From NCBI RefSeq assembly GCF_001476655.1, contig NZ_LDRT01000019.1:16791-80790 (forward strand): a DNA stretch of 64,000 nucleotides, written 5' to 3'. Positions 21,239 through 32,000 of this stretch are shown here, in pieces. Below the pieces are notes generated by a model, which saw only the letters and a list, made by a program, of their open reading frames with translations, was not told the origin of the DNA and searched no databases. The translations under genes and the position numbers were made by a program. How positions within the stretch are numbered: position 1 is the stretch's first letter; every line of letters starts with the position of its first letter. This stretch comes from Microbacterium testaceum. GTDB taxonomy: Bacteria; Actinomycetota; Actinomycetes; Actinomycetales; Microbacteriaceae.

Positions 21239-21859
21239 ATGGCACGAGTCGGTGGTCGGAACGCGTGGATCGCGTGGCCCGCGGGGATCGTCTGCACCGT
21301 CGTGGTCGCCGTTCTCGTCGTTCTCGCGCTGCCCGGTATCCCCGGCGCCGTGACCTTCGTGGGCGACACGCTGCGCGCGGCGCGAACGGCTCCGACGGCC
21401 ACCCCCGAACCCTCTCCGACGCCCGCGGCGACCTGCGGCGAGCTGTACACCCCGGAGCTGTGGTCGTCGCTGGTGTGGTCGCGAGACAACCTGCTCACCC
21501 AGCGTCGGACGCCCGCTGCCTCCACGCCCGAGGCCGTGGCGGCATCCGGAGCGACGGTCGTCGTCACCTGCCACTGGCGCGGTCGCCCGGGTCAGTCCCT
21601 CGAGACGACGGTGTCCACCGTCACCCCCGAGGGCGCCGCGGCGGTGCAGGCGACCCTGTCGTCGCAGGGCTTCGGATGCCAGGTCTCCGGCGCCACCACC
21701 CACTGCGAGCGGACAACGGGCGGTGTCGTCGAGGTCCACGACCTGCGCGGAGACCGCTGGGTGTCGTCGACCCTCACGAACTGGACGCCGGACGGCTACG
21801 CCGCGGTCGTGGCATCCCGCGCTTTCGGCGAGGAGCCGGTCAGCCGAAGATCGACGTGA
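21239..21859 (+). CDS. Single-pass membrane or secreted protein, relative of the convergent lipoprotein
   Basis: This 206-residue protein of unknown function has an N-terminal hydrophobic helix (IAWPAGIVCTVVVAVLVVLA), a Thr/Pro linker (residues ~45-65), and an extracytoplasmic domain with several Cys. Its skeleton (CHWR ... QGFGC ... THCERT ... PDGYAAVV ... FG) is the same as that of the lipoprotein encoded on the opposite strand, so the two are paralogues. The ATG at 21239 has GGGGAGGAA upstream and is preferred over an earlier in-frame ATG. Its last 20 bases overlap the 3' end of the convergent gene. Confidence 0.8.
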   Translation: MARVGGRNAWIAWPAGIVCTVVVAVLVVLALPGIPGAVTFVGDTLRAARTAPTATPEPSPTPAATCGELYTPELWSSLVWSRDNLLTQRRTPAASTPEAVAASGATVVVTCHWRGRPGQSLETTVSTVTPEGAAAVQATLSSQGFGCQVSGATTHCERTTGGVVEVHDLRGDRWVSSTLTNWTPDGYAAVVASRAFGEEPVSRRST

Positions 21860-22433
21860 TGATGCTCGCGGTGTACCCGGTCGGCGCGAGGTTGGAGTAC
21901 TGCGTGTCGATGAGGACGTCGTCGCGATAGAACAGCGTGCGTCCGTCGTTGACCGGGTACTTGTCGTTGATCCAGGTCTTCTCGCACCGCGTGCCGTCGT
22001 CGGGGGTGTAGCAGCTGAACCCCTGCGTGGCGACGAGTTCGTTGAGCATGTCGAGGGCGGGCCCGCGATCGATGCGGGTGATGCGCGTCTGCAGCTGCGT
22101 CGTGTCGGCGCTCGGATCGCGCCAGACGCAGATGAGCGAGCCGTCGGACTGCGGACCGGACGGGCCGACGGACGGGTCGTTCAGGGGGACGGATGCCAAT
22201 TGGGCCTGCACGTCGGCCGAGAGCATCGCGCGACAGTCGGTGGGGATCGCCACCGGGGCGACCGTCGGGGTGATGGTCGGAATCGGGGTCGCGGTCGGCA
22301 CCACGGTCGATTCCGTCGGGGACGACGTGGGCGCGGCCGAGCCCTCGCCCTCGGGCGCGCAGGCGGCCAGCGCCAGCACCGCCGCCACCGCGAAGAGCGC
22401 GGCGCCGGCAGGACGAATCACGCGACGGGGCAT
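21840..22433 (-). CDS. Putative lipoprotein with a conserved Cys pattern
   Basis: This 197-residue protein has a signal peptide ending in the lipobox LAAC (Cys25). A Thr/Pro/Val-rich spacer (residues ~30-65) is followed by a C-terminal domain with CVWR, QGFSC, TRCEKT and PTGYTASI motifs. This domain resembles DUF3558-like actinobacterial lipoproteins in style, but a family match cannot be claimed. A TAGGGT hexamer 6 bases before the ATG suggests a leaderless transcript. It is a paralogue of the gene it converges on and overlaps. Confidence 0.82.
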   Translation of the reverse strand: MPRRVIRPAGAALFAVAAVLALAACAPEGEGSAAPTSSPTESTVVPTATPIPTITPTVAPVAIPTDCRAMLSADVQAQLASVPLNDPSVGPSGPQSDGSLICVWRDPSADTTQLQTRITRIDRGPALDMLNELVATQGFSCYTPDDGTRCEKTWINDKYPVNDGRTLFYRDDVLIDTQYSNLAPTGYTASIITSIFG

Positions 22434-22439
22434 GCAGAC

Positions 22440-22445
22440 ACCCTA
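22440..22445 (-). promoter_or_regulatory. -10-like hexamer of a probable leaderless promoter
   Basis: On the minus strand TAGGGT ends 6 bases before the lipoprotein ATG at 22433. Confidence 0.45.
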
Positions 22446-22558
22446 GATGCCCCCACCGACACGGTCGAGACCGACACACGACGGCACGCCTCCGCGGCGC
22501 GGGGTAATGCGCGGGTTAGCCTGGCGCCGCAGATACTTGCGCGCGTGAGGAGACCCCG

Positions 22559-23614
22559 ATGAGCGACCCCCAGTCGTACGGAAACCCCGTCGACGAGCCC
22601 AAAGAAGAGGCGCACGACGTGGTGGGGCAGGCCCACGAGGGGCTCGCCGACGCCGAGGCCGCCCAGCGCGATGCCGTCGACCCCGCCGAGGCCGCCGCCG
22701 CATGGGACGAGCGCGAGCGGGAACACCCCGTCGCGACCACGTCGGCACCCACCCAGGCGGCCGTGCACGATGCGTCGCCCGTCGCCCCCGCGGCGGCCAC
22801 CGACCTCGACGACGAGGACGCCCGCTGGGCCGCGTACGCCGCCTCGGCGGAGCCCGAGGCCTCGACGAGCGCCGCCGCCACGGACGCGCACACGCAGCGC
22901 TACGACGTCACGTCCGGCACCGCCACGGCCGTCGCCGCCGGTGCCGCAGCCGGGGGAGCGTCCTCGACCCCGGTGGCATCCACGACCGCGTACGACACTC
23001 GTGCGTCCGACGCCCCCGCGGCGACCTCGCCGAACGCGTACGCGAACCAGCCCATCTTCGTGCAGGCCCCCGAAGCCCCCCGCCCGCGGGGCAACCGTGG
23101 CGCGGCAGGGGCGATCGGCCTTCTCGCCGCGCTCTGCTTCGCCGTCCTCTACCTCGCCGCGACGCTCGGTCTGCGCCTGCTGACGGGTGACGTCCAGGTG
23201 TCGGGGCTGGCGAACGCCGCCCTGTCCGCCCTGGCCACCTGGGGTCTGTGGGTACCGACCGTGGCCTTCTACCTCGGTTTCTGGTTCCTCGGCGCCCTGA
23301 TCAACCGCGGTCGGTGGGGACACTGGGTGGTCTGGGGTCTGCTCGTGGGCGTCATCGCGTGGGGCGGACACCTCCTGGGCGCCCTCTTCGCCGCGCCGTT
23401 CTGGATGCTGACCGCTCGCGAGGGCGTCGACCTTCTCGGCGACAACGTCCTGGCCCCGCTCGCGATCGTCGCCTTCGTGCTCGGGCGCGAGCTCACGATC
23501 TGGTTCGGCGCCTGGGTCGCCCGCCGCGGACGCCGGGTCTCGGAGCTGAACGACGAGGCTCAGCGCGAGTACGAGCGCACCCTCGAAGCCGGCCCGCAGG
23601 TCGCCGTCGTCTGA
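22559..23614 (+). CDS. Membrane protein with long disordered N-terminal region
   Basis: This 351-residue protein is of unrecognised function. Residues 1-~180 are rich in Ala, Asp, Glu, Pro and Thr and look unfolded and cytoplasmic. Residues ~185-325 contain about four membrane helices, beginning at GAIGLLAALCFAVLYLAATL, with Trp/Gly-rich segments (LATWGLWVPTVAFYLGFWFL, HWVVWGLLVGVIAWGGHLL). The C terminus is charged. GAGGAGACCC before the ATG is a good ribosome site. The next gene follows after 10 bases, so they form an operon. Confidence 0.8.
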   Translation: MSDPQSYGNPVDEPKEEAHDVVGQAHEGLADAEAAQRDAVDPAEAAAAWDEREREHPVATTSAPTQAAVHDASPVAPAAATDLDDEDARWAAYAASAEPEASTSAAATDAHTQRYDVTSGTATAVAAGAAAGGASSTPVASTTAYDTRASDAPAATSPNAYANQPIFVQAPEAPRPRGNRGAAGAIGLLAALCFAVLYLAATLGLRLLTGDVQVSGLANAALSALATWGLWVPTVAFYLGFWFLGALINRGRWGHWVVWGLLVGVIAWGGHLLGALFAAPFWMLTAREGVDLLGDNVLAPLAIVAFVLGRELTIWFGAWVARRGRRVSELNDEAQREYERTLEAGPQVAVV

Positions 23615-23624
23615 ACGGGATGCC

Positions 23625-24110
23625 ATGACCGATGCGTCGCGACCGGCGGGGGTGACCCCGCCGGTCGCCGTCGTTTTCGCGACCGTGACTTTCGTGGCTC
23701 TCGCCATCGGGGGACTCGGGGTCGCGAGCCTCGTCTTCGACAGTGACGTGATTCCGGTGACGGGTCTCGGCCCCGTTCCGGGGGTGCTGGGCCTCGCGGT
23801 CGCAACGGCGTCGTTCTCCGGCATCCTGTTCTGGGGGCTCCGGGCGGTCCCGCCGGGGTACCTCACCGCGGTCCCCTGCGCCCTCGGGGTGTTCGTGGGG
23901 GAGCTCGCGGGAATCGTCGTCGGGGGTCTGGTGAGCGGGGCGGATCCGGCCCGGGCCGTCGCCGCGGCCGGTGAGGTGGCCCTCGGGTGGCCGGGAGCGG
24001 TGCTGGCGGTCGCCGGGCTGTTGTCGGGGCTCTTCGGGGTGTTCCTCGCACGGGTGCGAGCCGAACGGCCCCGGTGGACCTGGGAGGACGAGGACGACGA
24101 CGGTCGGTGA
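23625..24110 (+). CDS. Small integral membrane protein
   Basis: This 161-residue, four-helix membrane protein is not recognised. Helices fall at about residues 10-35, 40-62, 70-98 and 108-135; the C terminus is Glu/Asp-rich (TWEDEDDDGR). It starts 10 bases after the previous membrane protein and is probably made with it. Confidence 0.75.
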   Translation: MTDASRPAGVTPPVAVVFATVTFVALAIGGLGVASLVFDSDVIPVTGLGPVPGVLGLAVATASFSGILFWGLRAVPPGYLTAVPCALGVFVGELAGIVVGGLVSGADPARAVAAAGEVALGWPGAVLAVAGLLSGLFGVFLARVRAERPRWTWEDEDDDGR

Positions 24111-24185
24111 TCGTCCCGCTCGGTCGTGGCGTGCGGTCATGACGCGCGGGAACGCGCGGATCCCCGTTGCCCGGGCGTGTCGGGC

Positions 24186-24191
24186 TAGCGT
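24186..24191 (+). promoter_or_regulatory. -10-like hexamer of a probable leaderless promoter
   Basis: TAGCGT ends exactly 6 bases before the GTG at 24198. TTGCCC at 24167-24172 is a -35-like hexamer but only 13 bases away. Confidence 0.45.
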
Positions 24192-24197
24192 AGGGGT

Positions 24198-24860
24198 GTG
24201 GAGCGGTCGCTCGAGACCCAGGTCGGCCAGGCGGTGGACGCCTGGCTCAAATGGCTGCCCCGGTGGGAGCCGGCGAACCATCGCGGTCGCGTCGCTCCGT
24301 GCCGGCGGTGCTTCGGCTCACCCGTCCTCTCCGCCGCGGGCCTCGGGGCCGACGTGCCGCACGGCGTCCAGCACGGTCTCTCGACGCGGGTGAAGGCGAT
24401 CGTCGATCACGCCGTCGCCGAGTACACCGCGCGCAACCTCCCCATGCTGCAGGCCGAGCTGGACCAGCAGGCCGAGCGGAACCGTCGCCGTTCCTATCGC
24501 CCCGCGGAGGGTCTCGAGCCCGAATTCGAGGGGTTGCCGCTCGATCCCGAGCCGGAGCCGGGTGCCCCGTTCCTGTTCACGCTCACGGGTCTGGCCGCAG
24601 AGGAGGACGCGGTGATCCCGGCGCTTCCGCCGTTGTCGGACGCGGCCAAGGCGGCCCTCCGGCAGGAGGTCGGACTCGCTGACGACTACGCGAACATGAT
24701 CGGGCGCGAGATCTGCACGATTCTCTTGCGTCACCGCCTGCGCATCCAGGCAGCCATCGCGGAGTACGTCGAGCCCCAGGTCGCGGCGATGCTCGACGAA
24801 CTCACCCGTTCCCTCGACGCACCGTTCGACCCGCGCGACCCCGGCGCCGCCTCCCCCTGA
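24198..24860 (+). CDS. Conserved-looking soluble protein of unknown function
   Basis: This 220-residue cytoplasmic protein has no recognised domain. It has an early CRRC pair (residues ~36-39), a central Pro/Glu-rich stretch (residues ~108-120), and a helical C-terminal half with MIGREICTILLRHRLRIQAA. The start is a GTG. It precedes the Ser/Thr kinase by 98 bases; a TAGCAT hexamer at 24900-24905 in that gap may be the start of the kinase transcript. Whether it belongs to the kinase system is unknown. Confidence 0.75.
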   Translation: MERSLETQVGQAVDAWLKWLPRWEPANHRGRVAPCRRCFGSPVLSAAGLGADVPHGVQHGLSTRVKAIVDHAVAEYTARNLPMLQAELDQQAERNRRRSYRPAEGLEPEFEGLPLDPEPEPGAPFLFTLTGLAAEEDAVIPALPPLSDAAKAALRQEVGLADDYANMIGREICTILLRHRLRIQAAIAEYVEPQVAAMLDELTRSLDAPFDPRDPGAASP

Positions 24861-24958
24861 GGTTGTGCACACCCCCCGGGGATCGAGGGGTGCCTTTGTT
24901 AGCATTGCCGGGTTGTCCGCCCGCTCAGACGCGGGCGTGTCGTTCGGGAGGGGGCACC

Positions 24959-26095
24959 ATGGCGCAGCGCCTGCCCTCGTCGCCCCCGATCCTTCCCGGG
25001 CTCGCTTACATCCGCCCCCTCGGGTCGGGCGGTTTCGCGGACGTCTTCCTGTACGGCCAGGACATGCCCCGCCGCGAGGTCGCGGTCAAGGTGCTGCCGA
25101 GCGATGTCCGCGATCCCGACCTGCTGCGGATGTTCAACGCCGAGGCCGACGTCCTCGCGCACCTGTCGGCGCACCCGTCGATCGTCACCGTCTACCAGGC
25201 GGGGATCTCGGCGGACGGACGACCGTACATCGTCATGGAGTACTGCCCCGGCTCGCTCTCCCAGCGCTATCGCGTCGAGCGGATCCCGGTCGCCGAGGTC
25301 CTCGCGATCGGCGTCCGCATGGCGGGAGCGCTCGAGTCGGCGCATCACGCGGGACTCGTGCACCGCGATGTGAAGCCGAGCAACATCCTCATCACCACCT
25401 TCGGTGCCCCTGTGCTCGCCGATTTCGGCATTTCCTCGTCGCTCGTCCGTCAGGACGCCGACGAGATGCTCGCGATGTCCGTTCCGTGGAGCGCGCCGGA
25501 GGTCATCGCCGAGCAGACGGCCGGTACCGTCTCGAGCGAGGTGTGGAGCCTTGGAGCGACGGTCTACTCGCTGCTCGCCGGGCACAGCCCTTTCGAACGT
25601 CGGGAGCGCGGGCAGAACTCTCGCGAGCAGCTGCGCCGCCGCATCGCACGCGCGTCGTACACCGAGATCGCGCGCGCCGACGTCCCGCCCGCCCTGCAGG
25701 TGGTGCTCGCGCGCGCGATGGCGCGCAATCCGCAGGACCGGCACCCCAGCGCGCGCGCCTTCGGCGAGGATCTGCAGCGCGTCCAGACCGAGCTGGGGCT
25801 GGCGGCCACGACTCTCGAGGTCCCCATGGCCGACTGGTCGCCGTCGGCCCAGGTCGTGGACTTCTCCGATACGGCCCTGCGCGGGCCCACGCGCTCGCGG
25901 ATCGAGCGCGAGGGGGCGCGAAAGCTCCGCGACCGTTCCGGGATGACCGGGCTTGCGCGCGACGAGGACACCGACATCTCCGCTCCGGGACCGACGGCTC
26001 ATCGCATCCTCCCCTGGGCGCTCGCGGGGGCGACGCTCGTCGCGGCCGGGGCTGTGGCCGTCGCGGCGCTGTACGCGACGGGGGTGCTGCGATGA
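24959..26095 (+). CDS. Membrane-anchored Ser/Thr protein kinase without sensor domain
   Basis: This 378-residue Hanks-type kinase keeps all core residues: glycine loop LGSGGFADV (21-29), ATP-anchoring Lys in VAVK (44), catalytic HRDVKPSN (135-142, Asp137), DFG (155-157) and APE (179-181). A ~60-residue juxtamembrane linker with several Thr/Ser leads to one membrane helix (about 350-370), after which only a few residues remain outside. There are no PASTA or other extracellular domains. The ATG at 24959 has GGGAGGGGG upstream. Its stop overlaps the ATG of the giant Ig-like gene (ATGA). Coupled synthesis suggests that the giant protein could serve as the external part, but this is inferred. Confidence 0.95.
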   Translation: MAQRLPSSPPILPGLAYIRPLGSGGFADVFLYGQDMPRREVAVKVLPSDVRDPDLLRMFNAEADVLAHLSAHPSIVTVYQAGISADGRPYIVMEYCPGSLSQRYRVERIPVAEVLAIGVRMAGALESAHHAGLVHRDVKPSNILITTFGAPVLADFGISSSLVRQDADEMLAMSVPWSAPEVIAEQTAGTVSSEVWSLGATVYSLLAGHSPFERRERGQNSREQLRRRIARASYTEIARADVPPALQVVLARAMARNPQDRHPSARAFGEDLQRVQTELGLAATTLEVPMADWSPSAQVVDFSDTALRGPTRSRIEREGARKLRDRSGMTGLARDEDTDISAPGPTAHRILPWALAGATLVAAGAVAVAALYATGVLR

Positions 26096-29000
26096 AGCGG
26101 CGGACGATCGCCGGGCTCGCGGCCACGCTCGCCGCTGCCGCGCTGGTCGTCACGGCGAGCGTCGTCTGGCCCGGACTCGACGCCCAGGAGACGCCCGAGG
26201 TCGACACGTCGGTCTGGGCGCTGCAGACCGGAGAAGGGCAGCGCTACGCGCGGGTGAACACCTCCGTCGGCGAGCTCGATACGGTGCGGTCCGCGGGCAA
26301 TCCGAGCGAGGTCGCCCAGAGCGCGGACGGGGCCTATCTCTTCACCGACAGCTACAGCAAGCTCTCACGCATCGACGAGGCGCAGCCCGTCAACCTGCAG
26401 GAGGACCAGCTCGCCGCCGCTCCCGACACCCCGCCCGGGACCACCTCGGTCGCCACCGCCGGGGATTTCGTCGTGTATCGCACCGACACCGGCACGCTCT
26501 TCGCCGGGCGGTTGAGCGAGGCCGGGCAGGCGGCATCCGAACTCGATCCGTTCGGCACCGCCGGGGGCGACGCACCCGCCTACACCGCGGATGCCATCGC
26601 CCTCGACGACCGGGGGATGCTCTTCGCGTACTCCTCGGCCGACGGATCCGTGATCCGCTATGACATCGCGGCCGACGAGCTGCGCGGGCGCGACCCGGTG
26701 ACCGCGGACATCGCGTCGCCGCTGATCTCGGCTGCGGGGGATGCCTGGGTCCTGGTCGACGCCGAGGCCGGGCGGGTGTGGGTCCGCGGGGCGGATCCGG
26801 TGGACATCGCCGTGGCCGACCAGCTGGTCGTCGCCGCACCGGATTCCCGCGGCGCCATCGTCTACGCCGCCGACGAGCGGTCGCTCTGGGCGATCCCCAC
26901 CGACGGCTCGGGACCGCAGCGTGAGGCGGGGGTCGGCGACACGGTGCTCGGACAGCCCGCGAAGCCCCTGTCGCGTGGAGGCGTCGCGTACGCCGCGTGG
27001 CTGCTCCCCGGGGATGCCGGCGGCACGCTGTGGCGCTCCGACGGGGGAGAGACCCCGCTCGACTATGCCGGGGGAACGCTCCCCGATCAGCGTCGCCCCG
27101 TGTTCGTCGCCACCGATCACGCCGTGATCCTGAACGAGACGCGCAGCGGATGGGTGTGGACGGTTCCCAACGGGGCGCTCGTGTCGTCGAGCCAGAACTG
27201 GAGCCTCGACGATCGGACCGAGCAGGCCGCGGTCCAGAGCGACGAGCAGCTCAGCGTCGTCCTCGACCCGAAGCCCCCGATCGCGGAACCCGACGCGTTC
27301 GGTGTCCGAGCGGGCCGTCTGGTCACCCTCCCCGTGCTCCTGAACGATCACGATCCGAACGAAGACGTCCTGAGCATCGTCGGCGAGAGCGTCACCGGTC
27401 TCGATCCCGGGTTCGGCGAACTGAGCCTGACCGACGACAACCAGCGACTCACCGTTCGCGTCCGCCCGGAGGCGACCGGCACGGCGACCTTCTCGTACGC
27501 GGTGACCGACGGTACGACGCCCGACGGGCTGACCTCGGCTCCGACGACGGTGACCCTCACGGTATCGCCGGAGACCAGCAACGCCGCTCCCGTGTGGTGC
27601 GGGGTCGAGAAGTGTCTGCAGCCGTGGCCGACTCCGGAGGTCGCACGCGGGGGGACGATCACGGTTCCCGTCCTCCCGGGCTGGGTCGATCCCGACGGCG
27701 ATCCTCTGCTCCTGCTGTCCGTCGACAACCCCGGCGGCGTGGGCAGCGTCACCTCGACGCCCGCCGGAGAAGTCGTCTACCAGCACGCCGACGACGGGTC
27801 GGGTGGCGAGCAGACCATCCAGCTCGACGTCACGGTGGCCGACACGGCCGGGGCCGTGACCACCAAGCCGCTGCTCATCCGCGTCGCGCCCGACCCGAAG
27901 CTCGCCGTGCAGTCGTTCGCGGTGGTCGACACGGTGGGCTCCGGCCTCACCGTCGATGTCGGGCCGCACGTCACCGGGACAGCGGGCGCCATCTCGCTCA
28001 GCTCGGTCCGCGTGCTCGACGACGCGGCGGCGACGGCCGGCGTCGTCGGTGGGAGCACGACCTTCGACTTCAGCGCCTCCCAGCCCGGGGTGTATCGGGT
28101 CGATTTCACCGTCTCGGACGGGGGAAGGGATGCCACGGGAACCGCCCGCATCACCCTCCTGGCGGCCGATGCGCCCGCTCAGTTGGCCACCGCTCCCGTC
28201 GTGGCCTTCGTCCGGCCGCAGGAGGACGCGACACTCGACGTGTTCTCCGCCGTGTCGAACCCCACGGGCCGGGTGCTCCTGTTGAGCGACGTCGTGGCCG
28301 CCGCGCAGGAGGGAGCGTCGCTCAGCGTCGACACCGTCGGCCAGAACGACCTCCGCGTCTCGGGAAGCACCGCCGGGGGAGAGGCGGGTCTGCTGGGGAC
28401 GGTGACCTACAGCGTGAGCGACGGCACCGAAGACGAAGGCGCGCGGGTCTCCGGCGAAGCGACGGTCTACCTGCTTCCCCCGGCCCCCGAGATCGCCCCG
28501 ATCGCGGTCGATGACACCGTCACCGTCCGTGCCGGAGCGCAGGTCGACATCCCCGTGCTCGACAACGACGTGTCGCCCGCCGGCGGACGACCCACACTCG
28601 ATCCCGCCAGCGTGAGCGCCCAGCCCGCGAGCGACGCTCTGGCCTTCGCCTCGGGCGGAGTGCTGCGTTACCTCGCCCCGACCGCACCCGGATCGTACGA
28701 GGTGACGTACCGCGTGTACACCACCGGAGCCCCCTCGCTGTGGGACGAGGCGACGGTCCACATCACCGTGCTCGGCAACGACGCCAACCGGCCACCGGTG
28801 CCCGACACCCTCCAGGGGCGGGTGTTGAGCGGAGGGACCACCACGATTCCCTTCCGCAGCTTCGGGGTCGACCCGGACGGCGACGCGGTGACGCTCGATC
28901 GGATCGTGTCGCAGCCCGATCGGGGCAGCGCGGCGATCTCTCCCGACGGGCTCTCGATCGTCTATTCGTCCGTGCCGGGCGACCGCGGCCAGGTGTCGTT

Positions 29001-32000
29001 CCGTTACCGTGTGGCGGACACGGCCGGAGCCACGGGCGAGGGCACGGTGCGGATCGGCGTCCTCGACGCCGAGGCGAACCCGAGCCCGATCACGTTCACC
29101 GACTACGTCCAGGTGCAGGCGGGGGCGGACAGTCGGCTTCGCGTGAGCCCGCTCGCGAACGACATCGATCCGACCCAGGGGCGACTCACCCTCACCGGGG
29201 TGCGCCCCGATCTTCCGCAGACCCTCGCCGACGGCGACGACAACCCCGAGTACGCGCGGCTGGCGGAACGCGTCGAATCGGTCTCCGACACCGGAGTGGT
29301 CATCCGTGCGGGCGATGCCCCCGCGACGATGTCGTTCCTCTACGACGTGGCATCCGACTCGGGGAACACCGGACGGGGGCTCATCGTCGTCAAGGTCGTG
29401 CGCGAGAGCGTGCCCGACTACCCGGTGGTGGCCGATACGGCGCTCACCGTCGAGGACCGGGACGACTTCACCACGGGTGTCGACGTGATCGAGGGGCGTG
29501 CCACCTGGTCGGGCGGCGACGTGAGCGACCTCCGGGTCTCGCTCTGGGGCGATCCCACGGACGTCCGTCTCGACGGGCGACGCCTCTCCGGCGACCTTCC
29601 GGCCACCCGCCGCATCATCCCCTTCGCCGTCACGGGCACGGTCAACGGTTCCGAGGTCACGACCTACGCCTTCCTCCGCGTCCCGGGCGACGCCGACGTG
29701 ACGCTCGCCCTCCGCCCGAACGCGGCGCAGCGCGTCGACGAGTTGGCGTCGGTCGAGTTCGACATGGCATCCCTGGTCGCCGTCCCTCGCCGGGCGACCC
29801 TCGAGGTCGGAACAGAGGCCACCACGAGCGGTGCGCGTGCCGAGGCGCGCTGCACGATCGCGGGCACCCGGGTGACGTACGACGCCGGAACCGGATCGCC
29901 GTGGAGCGACGTGTGCACGGTCCCCGTGCGCATCGCGGGGACGCAGGAGTGGACGCTCCTGTCGGTTCCGATCGGTGTGGTGGCGCGCAACCCGCAGCCC
30001 GAGCTGCGGCCCGGATCCCTCACGGTCGGGCCGGGCGAGACCGCGACGTTCGATCTGCGCAACATGACCTCGTGGCAGCTCGGCCGCGAGGACGGGAACG
30101 GCATCCGCTACGCGCTCGACTACTCCGGCTCGGCGTTCTCCGCAGTCACCCTCGAGGGATCGACCGTCACCGTCACGGGTGCCGATCGCGCAGTCCCGGG
30201 AACCGAGAACGCGGCGATCATCACGGTCACGAGCCACAACGCCGTCGCCCCCGCCCGTCTCGTGCTGCGGGTGGGCGCGGCACCGTCGACCCTCCCGCAG
30301 GGAGGAACGATGTCGCGGCAGTGCTCGCAGGCGAACGGGTCGTCGTGCCCGATCGAGGTGGTCGGCGCCGATGGAGAGGTCAACCCCCTCCCGCGCACGC
30401 CGCTCGAGGTCGTGAGCGTGCGCCCCACGGGAACGTGCACCGGTGTGAGTTTCGCGGTCGCCTCAGCGTCGAGCATCGCCGCCTCGTGGACGAGCGACGC
30501 CCCGGGTGCGACCTGCGCGGCGAGCGTGACGCTGCGCGATGCCCAGGGCCGCGCCACCGCAGGTCCCCGCGACGCCCGCGTGGTGCTCGACCTGCAGGGG
30601 TACCCGCGGGCCCCCGCGAGCGTGCGTCAGTCCGCGTACGCCGACGGCTCCGTCACCCTCCGCGTCGATGCGGGCGAGGCGCGGCGCGCCTACCCGGGTC
30701 TCTCCGGTTTCCTCGTGCGCTACCGCGGTGACGTCGTCGCCCAGTGCGCGCCCGACGGCGGTTGCCCCACGATCGCCGCCCCGAACGGCGACCAGCGGGA
30801 GTACGTCGTGACGGCCGTCAACGACGTCGGCGAGTCGCGCGGTTCGGTGCGCACGACGGCGTGGGCCTACGACCCGCCCCCGCGTCCCGACAGTGCGGAC
30901 TGGACGCCGACCGTGACCGACGACGGCTCCGGAAACGTCGTGGACATCACCGTCCGGGGAGTGGATGCCGCCGAGACCGGCTCCCTCGAGATCCGCAGCA
31001 GCACGGGCGAGACGCAGACCGTCTCGGTGGGACGCAACCAGCAGGACGTGCCGATCAAGGGCTTCCGGGTCGGGAGCAACTCCTCGACCGAGGTCCGGGT
31101 CACCCCGCGGTCCCGTTTCGACGTCCCCCCGGGGCTGGGCGGCACCGTCGAGGGCGGCGTCCTGACGTTCCGCGCCCACGGCGTCGGCAAGCCGACAGGC
31201 CTCGACCTCACCCTCACCTCGCGTGCCGCCTCGGACGGTTCGACGACGATCGTGGCGCAGGCCACGGCCAGCCCGAACGGCACCGATTCCGACCTTCGTT
31301 TCGGGATCATGGAGGGGACGAGCTGCCGTACGGGAGACGGCGGGTCGCGCCGCGAGTTCCCCGGGAAGAAGGACGGCGAGGAGTACACCTTCACGGCCTG
31401 CGTCGACTCCGTCTACCAGGGCAAGACGTACGGCTCCGCCGATCCGCTGACCAAGCCGCACCGCGTCGATCAGGACCGCGCCGCCCCGCGGGGGTACACG
31501 TTCCGCGTGAACGCCGACCCGATCCTCGACCAGGACAACGGCCGCGCGATCGCGCGTTGGCGCCTCAACGAGGAAATCGAGCCCGGGAACAAGCCGCCGA
31601 ACAACAACGACGTGTTCTACACGAACTTCAACAACAAGCGGTCGAGCGTCTTCGACAGCGACCCCGACATCGGGGTCTACTTCGAGCACACGTTCTGGGG
31701 CACGACATCCGAGGTCGGTCGCGTGACCCCCGCCGACGGCAGCGCGCCCTACCAGGTGCAGGCGTCCGCCAGCATCCGATCGTGTGTCGCCGGCGACGCA
31801 CTCGACATCTCGAAGAGCTCCAGCAACGACAAGGCCGCCATGAAGGGCGACAGTTCCACCGCCGTGTTCCGCGACGGCCAGGGCAACAAACTGCCGCGCC
31901 CCGACGGCGACGACCGCGTCCCGGTCGGCGCGAAGAGCGTCGAGAACGTCACGGTCACGGTCGACTGGTCGGCGCAGGGGTGGGGACTGAACGGTACGAC

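Noticed and set aside
17223..21245. Open frame of 1340 codons antisense to rpoC
   Set aside because: Same cause: high-GC shadow of a strongly biased gene; no ribosome site or protein family.
24865..26091. Upstream extension of the giant Ig-like frame by about 400 codons
   Set aside because: It overlaps the whole kinase gene and is Arg/Pro/Ala-rich; ATG 26092 gives a proper signal segment and an ATGA coupling.
26365..30237. Open frame of 1290 codons antisense to the giant Ig-like gene
   Set aside because: Arg/Gly/His/Asp-rich translation typical of shadows; the sense frame has clear repeated domains.
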